Made by a program: the position numbers and the translations under genes. This document shows, piece by piece, positions 59,749-64,000 of a stretch of DNA of 64,000 bases. Within the stretch, counting starts at the first letter, position 1. Each line of letters starts with the position of its first letter. Source of the stretch: Thermothelomyces thermophilus ATCC 42464. Lineage: Eukaryota > Ascomycota > Sordariomycetes > Sordariales > Chaetomiaceae. A model generated the notes under the pieces. That model made no database searches. It saw only the letters and a program-made list of their open reading frames with translations, and was not told where the DNA came from. The stretch is taken from NCBI RefSeq assembly GCF_000226095.1, contig NC_016472.1:2728001-2792000 (forward strand), written 5' to 3'.

Positions 59749-62513
59749 ATACCAATATAGCCAGACACATTGCCACCAAATTTCCTATATAATCGCGTCT
59801 TTATAAAAGGCGCTATTAAGTTCAATTCAAGTTTAATTACTATTGTAATAATAGCCTTAAATAGCTATAAATAGTTTAATTGTAAACTAAGCTCTAAAAA
59901 GCTTAAAGATATAGTAAACTTTAATTCTACCTAGTTATAACTAGTTAAATAATAGGTTATATAACTTGCCTTTATCTCCCTCTATATTATACCCCTTATC
60001 TTTATTACTCTTAATACTCCTAATTATAATAGTACCTTCTCTTTTAGCCTCCTAGTAATAGTTACTATCTTCTATCCCTAGTATTATTACTATAGACTTA
60101 TAAGTATATTACTTTTTAAACTTCCTAATGTCCTTTATAATAGCTATATATATAGAGACTCCTTCTTACCCCTAGATAGAGATAATAACTTAATATCCTC
60201 TTCCTACCTATCTTTACTATTTATAAAGTCAAATCTATCATTATTACTATCGTTAATTAACATTATAATCACATTACTAATCTATATCCTAGGACGTTTA
60301 AGGGATAGGAGTTTAACTTCTAATAATAGCTTCTTAGCTAACTAAGGGATCAGGACTTCTTTTCTATCTCTAAAGTCGAAAAAAGCTAGTAGCTAACGCT
60401 CCTTTAGTAGAACCTAGAGAGAGTCGTTATTATTAAGAGGAAGATAGTTGTTCTTGTTAGTCTTTTCTAAGAATTTGGTAAAGGTCATTATATAAAGGTA
60501 ATGCCTATTAGTACTAGGAATCTTATTCTCTAGGCGCCTTTTCTAGACTTTGTATTCCTCCTTATACTCTTGTTTAATCTATTTAATAGTAATATAGGTA
60601 GCTTTTTAACTAATATCTCGAATTATCTTAGCACTCTTCTAAGCTTAGATCTTCTAAAACTATTAAATCTACTAGATAGTTATATTTATTATAACCTCTC
60701 TTATTAGCTTAATAAGTTAGCTTTATATTTTCTTAGTAGATAGTATAACTAGATAAGCTCTCTTATTTTTAGTGAAGTTATTTAGATATTTATATACTAG
60801 CTAACTCTTATTAACTATTAATATAATATCCTAAAAGTGTTCTTATATTAGTAAACTAAAAAGTTTAAGATATTACTCTTAAATATAGTTAATACCTTTT
60901 TTTATATATATCTATTACTTATTATTAGAAATTATTATAGGATATCTAATACTTATATTAAATTATACTTTCTCCTTAATCTAGTCTATTATAATATATT
61001 AGTTTAATAGAAAAAGACTAGTCTTTTCGAATCCTATTATAATATTTTAGCATTTGAAACTAGCCTCTTAGATTTCCTAAAACCCTTTAATAAAGTCTAT
61101 CTAGGTAAATGTAAGATCGCTATTTCGAACTACCTACTAGAGATATCATTAATATACTTCCTTAAGATAGTAAAAGACTTTTATATCTATTAGCTAGATA
61201 AAGTATATTAAATAAGAAGAGAGGAAAATAATAATAATATTAAATAAGAAGTAGTATTTATAAAGCTTAAGGTTATAATATCCTATAAAGTTATCTAAGA
61301 TAAGTAATTAATATATATGTTCTTCTAATAATATAGATATATAGATTAAATCTTTAAAGATAATATTATCTAGGTTAATAAAGTATATACTAAGAGTAGA
61401 ATTATAATTATAATAGTTATAACTAAACTATTCTTTAAAGCTTATACTATATTATTAAAACTTAGTATAGATAGTAAAGGAGTATTTATTAAAATATTAT
61501 ATCTAATCTATTATAATCTTAGCATTATTAAATACTATCTCTAACTTATAAAATTATATCTTCTTATTAAGACCTTTAATATCTTAATATTTTAATAACT
61601 ACTATTTAAAGATATAAAAGGCTAGGATAGTATTACTAATAGCATTTCTAATACTAATTATACTTATTAACTCTTAATTATAAAGGTCTAGAATCTCTAG
61701 CTAATAAAATACTATAGTTAGTATTCTAAACTAATATTTAGAAAAGAGGAAGATACTAATCTTCTTCTTCTTATCTATTTTAATTATTAAGATCTTAAAC
61801 TACCTATTTAATATTATAAGTATATATCTAGTCTTATCTACATTCTAATAGCCAGATATAATAATCTTAAAGCTTTTAATAGTATCTTTAAGCTTATTAA
61901 AGAATATCTCTAGTTCTTCTACTTATTACTTAGCTAAGAGTCGGTTTACTTCGACTAGTTTAAAGAATATTAGCTAAAACTATAAATAATTCTATTTCTA
62001 ATATGGCTACTAGTACTTACTAATAAGAAGGTAAAGAGAATTATAATATACCTATAAGTGATTAGTAATATCTTAGAAAAGATCTTTAGTAGCAAGAAAA
62101 CCAGATTCTATAAGCTAGTATGTGTATCCTTCGAAGGTAGATTCTTCGTCGTTTCGAAGCGATCGAGGTCTTCTAACTACGTTACTACTAGTAGCTAGAA
62201 GTCTAGTATCCTTTAACAACTTTAAGTGCCGGCCAACCTAGGTCTTTCTAGTCTTGAATAGTTAAGCTATATACTATATACTAGGTTCCTTTCTATAGGG
62301 TAAACGGCTAGTTTAGTAGTAAGTTTAAGTGGTAAGGAGCTATTTAGCAGCCCATATACTAGCCGGTTCCTGGATTTAGTCGGTCAGAGGCATTGTATAT
62401 AGGAAAGTAGGTTAAACTGGGCTTGTAGCAGTGGTTATGTCTTCGAGTATAGGGAGTTAGCTGGTAAAATTGGACACGGGTTTGGACGTGTACCTGTCCG
62501 GCCGTATCTAGGC

Positions 62514-62588
62514 GTCCGGGGGTTTTGGCCCTACCTGTCGGGAGACAGGTGGTAGTTCTGAACTAATTAGTCAGCACTAACCACCGGG
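62514..62588 (-). repeat. Right terminal inverted repeat, 75 bp
   Basis: It mirrors 59674-59748 without a mismatch. Confidence 0.93.
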
Positions 62589-62590
62589 TA

Positions 62591-64000
62591 TCCCCCAGAG
62601 CCGGAACAGATGAAACGCACGGTGGCTGCTGTGCTAGTTCGGAGAATCGAGATGGAGCCGCATGTTGTAAGATTTTGTCAAGAACCACCACAGTCCAGTC
62701 CGAAGAGGCATCCATGTCATCATGCCTTTGTTTCGCTGCCCGGTGCATGCGTGGGCTGGTATCGGGCAACTAGTTATAGTTTCTCTGAAACGGAGCAGTG
62801 TCAATATCCAGGGCTCAGGCCGGCAGAAAAACCTTTATCTTAAAAGAAGACACACAATCCGTCGATGGCCTTAAATTACTTTGTTGCATCCGTTTTTAGG
62901 CGTCTTTGGTGATGCAGTTGTTCCTTGTAGCGTGAGCTTTTGAGTTGGCCACTAAGAGTAGGGTGTCTATTTAGCGACACCCCTCACACGGATTGGCGGG
63001 GCCTGTTCAAAATTTTGTAGCTCCCGGCGCCACTGAGGATCCTGAGCACACCCCATCGGGCGGGAAGCAACACCGATTGCCGTCAGATCAGATTGAGGTG
63101 GTAGATTGAGGTGGTTTGAAGCTGCAGCCAATCGAGGTGGGGTCCAGGGTGAAGCATTCGAGCGCCAGCGACTGTAGTAGCGCACTCAAAGGAATCGGCT
63201 ACTCTGCTTCCAATTGAGGTTCAAATTAAAGATGAATGACGGTGAGCAGTGGGCGTGGTGGTCTACTCTGTACAGACACATGCGCTTGCCTTGACGCTAT
63301 CTGTGTTGTGCAACGCAACTCCGGCCGGGGTGGGCAATGAACAGGAAGGGCAGCTCAGGTCCTCCTTCCAACAACTCGGAATTCCCAGCTTGATGAGCGT
63401 GGAAGGGTCGGACCATATTTATACGCAGCGCAAAAATTGTGGCAAGGGTCACGATACTTGGTGCGGCTTGAAAACTCGGAGTCTACTGCTAGGTAAAGAA
63501 TACGTTTTGGTTGACCTCGGTGTCTGGGTTCGGAGTCGCCGGAGGACGGAGAGAAAACGCGGACGACTTAGCGTTCCCGCGAAATATCTTGTCGCCCGCC
63601 CGGGGGTACGCACTGAGAAGGGGGCGACTGGGTGCATGGCAGGCTTGCTGCATGCAGCGCCGTGAGCGCAGGCACGGTCGGGAACTGACGCGATGATTGC
63701 GCTTGGGTCGGCCGCTTTGGGCTGGTCTTCCCCACCTTACCAATCCACCCGCCAGGCAAATTCTCTCCAAGACGCTCGGCGCCTTCCCAGTTTCCACCTC
63801 TCCCTCTGCTTCGCAACTCCACACAGCGCCCCTTCGGTCTCTGTTTTTTTTTTTCCCCTTTTCTTTTTCTACCCCTCCACACCCGCCACCCTTGCATACT
63901 CGGTCTGCTTTTTCTCCTTGCGCCCAGTACTGCTGCGATTTCAAAAGCATCTTTTTGCTGTGTCTTTTGCTGTCGTTGTATCGCACTTGGCGTTGTTGCT
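62591..64000. other. Right-edge region without a recognised gene
   Basis: No supported gene. The last ~160 bp (63840-64000) are rich in C/T runs on the plus strand, as in the promoter and 5' leader of many fungal genes. A gene starting just beyond the window is therefore possible. Confidence 0.35.

Larger units (their letters stand above)
59674..62588. mobile_element. DNA transposon with perfect 75-bp terminal inverted repeats and TA target duplication
   Basis: The element is 2,915 bp. Its ends are inverted copies beginning CCCGGTGGTTAGTGC. They are identical for 75 bp and recognisably similar for about 25 more. TA flanks both ends (59672-59673 and 62589-62590), which points to the Tc1/mariner superfamily (fungal Fot1/pogo types). 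Inside each repeat is a small palindrome, CCTGTCTCCCGACAGG. Between about 59780 and 62110 the interior is extremely AT-rich and TpA-rich with no open frame, as RIP leaves. Some coding-like stretches appear on the minus strand near 60250-60640, but no DDE motif could be recognised. The superfamily call rests on the TA and the ends. It is inactive. Confidence 0.8.

Noticed and set aside
60250-60640. Transposase domain within the DNA transposon
   Set aside because: Some minus-strand stretches look protein-like, but RIP decay is too strong to recognise a catalytic triad, so no domain is claimed.

Overview
The window is nuclear DNA of a filamentous ascomycete. A Sordariomycete, most likely order Sordariales, is suggested by four things. 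Genes are GC-rich and carry short 54-126 bp introns with GTRNGT donors and CTRAC branch sites. Ecm29, Bud23, Svp26, Ubx5 and GPR-1-type receptor homologues are present. Old repeats are AT-rich and TpA-rich in the way repeat-induced point mutation (RIP) leaves them. A fragment of mitochondrial DNA at the left edge has the Pezizomycotina layout, with rps3 inside the last LSU rRNA intron.

Layout. 1-2560 is mitochondrial DNA: 3' half of the LSU rRNA, the mL2449 group I intron, and an rps3 cut off at its 3' end. It joins directly to a broken minus-strand Ty1/Copia element (about 2561-7891) that keeps one LTR. 8259-16832 holds four host genes: a DUF4419 protein, an F-box-like protein, a degenerate kinase-fold protein, and a flavin monooxygenase fused to a DUF6314 domain. 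A gene-poor stretch follows, then a complete-ended but RIP-decayed Copia element (19800-27082; 212-bp LTRs; CTTCG target duplication). 27482-38164 carries a cAMP-receptor-like GPCR, tRNA-Thr(AGT), an EFM2-like lysine methyltransferase, a low-complexity protein, Svp26 and Bud23. 39209-56381 carries NAD-isocitrate dehydrogenase subunit 1, a decayed GH13 gene, an intron-containing tRNA-Lys(CTT), a GCK/STE20 kinase, a UBA-UAS-UBX protein and Ecm29. The last 7.6 kb has no recognisable gene. It holds a 2.9-kb TA-flanked DNA transposon (59674-62588) with 75-bp perfect inverted ends and a RIP-ruined interior.

The host genes are mostly housekeeping and do not form a cluster. Some share broad themes: Ubx5-like and Ecm29 both work in ubiquitin/proteasome turnover, and Bud23 and the EFM-like enzyme both methylate translation components. 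Intron-exon models were built by eye from splice signals and family alignment from memory. No database search was possible. I did not find a convincing new multi-gene system. The observations most worth checking are the mtDNA-Copia junction, the antisense coding-like tract inside the second Copia element, the FMO-DUF6314 fusion, the DNA transposon whose ends escaped RIP, and a pseudokinase-like gene with a minisatellite just upstream.
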